Source of the DNA: an uncultured Oribacterium sp.
Lineage (GTDB): Bacteria; Bacillota; Clostridia; Lachnospirales; Lachnospiraceae
DNA: 5,846 bases
Assembly (NCBI GenBank): GCA_900772695.1
Contig: CAAGRO010000438.1
Location: forward strand, 1-5,846
Reading direction: 5' to 3'
In this document: one piece after another, positions 5,440 to 5,846 of the stretch
How positions within the stretch are numbered: position 1 is the first letter of the stretch
Layout of the letters: the number at the start of each line of letters is the position of its first letter
Program-made: the position numbers and the translations under genes
Notes under the pieces: model-generated
Told to the model about the DNA's origin: nothing
Seen by the model: only the letters and a program-made list of their open reading frames with translations
The model's database searches: none

Positions 5440-5675
5440 GAATTAATCTATAATCCGTGGTACCACTCATCTTACCTTTCGGTCACTTTTCACATACCAG
5501 CATATGTGCTGCCTGATAACGGTGCAGAACCCGTCGCTTCCTACTCGATCCCTTTCGGAGCGCCCTCCAGAGTCCATTCACTCATCTATCCTGTACCGTA
5601 TTCTCATCATCGACGGCTCTCTTTGACATTCAGGATGAACTACTTCTCTCTGTCATCGGTTTATGTTATTCGATT
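5395..5675 (-). promoter_or_regulatory. T-box leader (riboswitch) with a UGG tryptophan specifier
   Basis: This leader senses uncharged tRNA and controls trpX by antitermination. Stem I starts with a K-turn: CC (5659-5658), bulge GAU, GA (5654-5653), then stem CAGAG (5652-5648) with CUCUG (5572-5568), closing with GA and GG (5567-5564). The specifier loop has AGUA (5644-5641) opposite GAA (5579-5577), the loop-E pair, followed by UGG (5576-5574) and A. Above it GUUCAUC (5640-5634) pairs with GAUGAGU. The distal part has an AGAGAG bulge and a GAUG-containing loop over GCCGU/ACGGU. A Stem III-like hairpin lies at 5508-5491. The T-box core GAGUGGUACCACGG contains bulge UGGUACC. AUGAG (5470-5466) pairs with CUCAU (5437-5433) as the antiterminator. 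The 5' end is inferred from the promoter. Confidence 0.9.
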
Positions 5676-5681
5676 GACTGT

Positions 5682-5710
5682 ACTTTAGCACGTTAAATCC
5701 GTATCGTCAA
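5682..5710 (-). promoter_or_regulatory. Promoter of the T-box/trpX transcript
   Basis: TTGACG (5710-5705, 5 of 6) and TAAAGT (5687-5682, 4 of 6) are separated by 17 bases, with an extended -10 TGC (5690-5688). Initiation near 5675 puts the Stem I K-turn about 15 bases into the transcript. An AT-rich stretch just upstream (5721-5747) could act as an UP element. It also holds a weaker possible promoter, TGAACA (5760-5755), 18 bases, TATAAA (5736-5731). Confidence 0.75.
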
Positions 5711-5779
5711 CACCTGCGTCATAATTAATATTTATAGCTGAAATTAACGGTTACTGTTCACTCGTCACCTTGCATAGTT

Positions 5780-5824
5780 AAGGCCGGACCGCTAAACTGA
5801 TCTCAGTTGATGCGGACCGGCCTT
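5780..5824. terminator. Long GC-rich hairpin, probable terminator at the end of an upstream unit
   Basis: AAGGCCGGACCGC (5780-5792) pairs with GCGGACCGGCCTT (5812-5824) except for one A/A mismatch. A second stem, AACTG (5795-5799) with CAGTT (5804-5808), caps it. It lies upstream of the trpX promoter, so it probably ends a transcript entering from the right. Neither strand has a good U-run (TTAACT on the minus side, TTTCTGG on the plus side), so direction and efficiency are uncertain. From 5711 to 5846 I see no gene. Confidence 0.5.
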
Positions 5825-5846
5825 TCTGGCAATTATGAGTCAAATC

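Noticed and set aside
5318..5470. A 51-codon N-terminal extension of trpX
   Set aside because: Its ATG is part of the T-box antiterminator and the frame runs through the terminator hairpin. The ATG at 5317 has GGAGG 8 bases upstream and begins a proper lipoprotein signal peptide.
5557..5568. A separate GGAG/CTCC hairpin just after Stem I
   Set aside because: Its bases are better used by the K-turn closing pairs (GA and GG at 5567-5564) at the foot of Stem I.
5577..5579. GAA read as a Glu specifier codon, tempting because a tRNA-Glu gene is nearby
   Set aside because: GAA is the conserved loop-E partner of AGUA. The codon follows it, giving UGG then A, which also fits the transporter family.

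Overview
The window looks like chromosomal DNA from a GC-rich, low-G+C-lineage Gram-positive (Bacillota). A Lachnospiraceae-type anaerobe is my best guess, by inference only. The grounds are a tRNA-sensing T-box leader, strong AGGAGG ribosome-binding sites, a Gram-positive style lipoprotein substrate-binding protein, a class II type EPSP synthase and sigma-A-like promoters. Every gene I can support lies on the minus strand, so transcription runs from high to low coordinates.

Layout in transcription order (right to left). At 5780-5824 there is a long GC-rich hairpin, probably the end of an upstream unit. A promoter (5682-5710) then drives a roughly 280-nt T-box leader (about 5395-5675). Its Stem I shows a K-turn, an AGUA/GAA loop-E motif and a UGG (Trp) specifier. 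It ends in an antiterminator that competes with an intrinsic terminator. This leader controls trpX (4199-5317), a lipoprotein solute-binding component. Between trpX and the permease gene trpY (3016-3960) are a terminator, a 70-bp REP-like palindrome module and a second promoter whose -35 box lies inside one of the palindromes. trpY starts at TTG and is followed after one base by the ATPase gene trpZ (2199-3014). A separate promoter (2163-2192) precedes a cytidylate kinase-like gene (1488-2126), which overlaps aroA (160-1488) by one base. aroA ends at an intrinsic terminator. A tRNA-Glu(CUC) gene with its own promoter follows and is cut by the left edge of the window.

How the genes fit together. 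trpX, trpY and trpZ match the three components of the uncharacterised/tryptophan ABC importer family (COG2984, COG4120, COG1101). The UGG specifier gives independent support for tryptophan: uncharged tRNA-Trp should stabilise the antiterminator and turn on import. aroA makes the chorismate precursor 5-enolpyruvylshikimate-3-phosphate, so aromatic amino-acid uptake and synthesis genes lie side by side, although aroA appears to have its own promoter.

The parts most worth a second look are the Trp T-box, whose UGGU bulge does not pair perfectly with the usual G73 of tRNA-Trp, and the terminator/palindrome/promoter block that splits the binding-protein gene from the membrane components. I found no convincing undescribed defence or mobile system.
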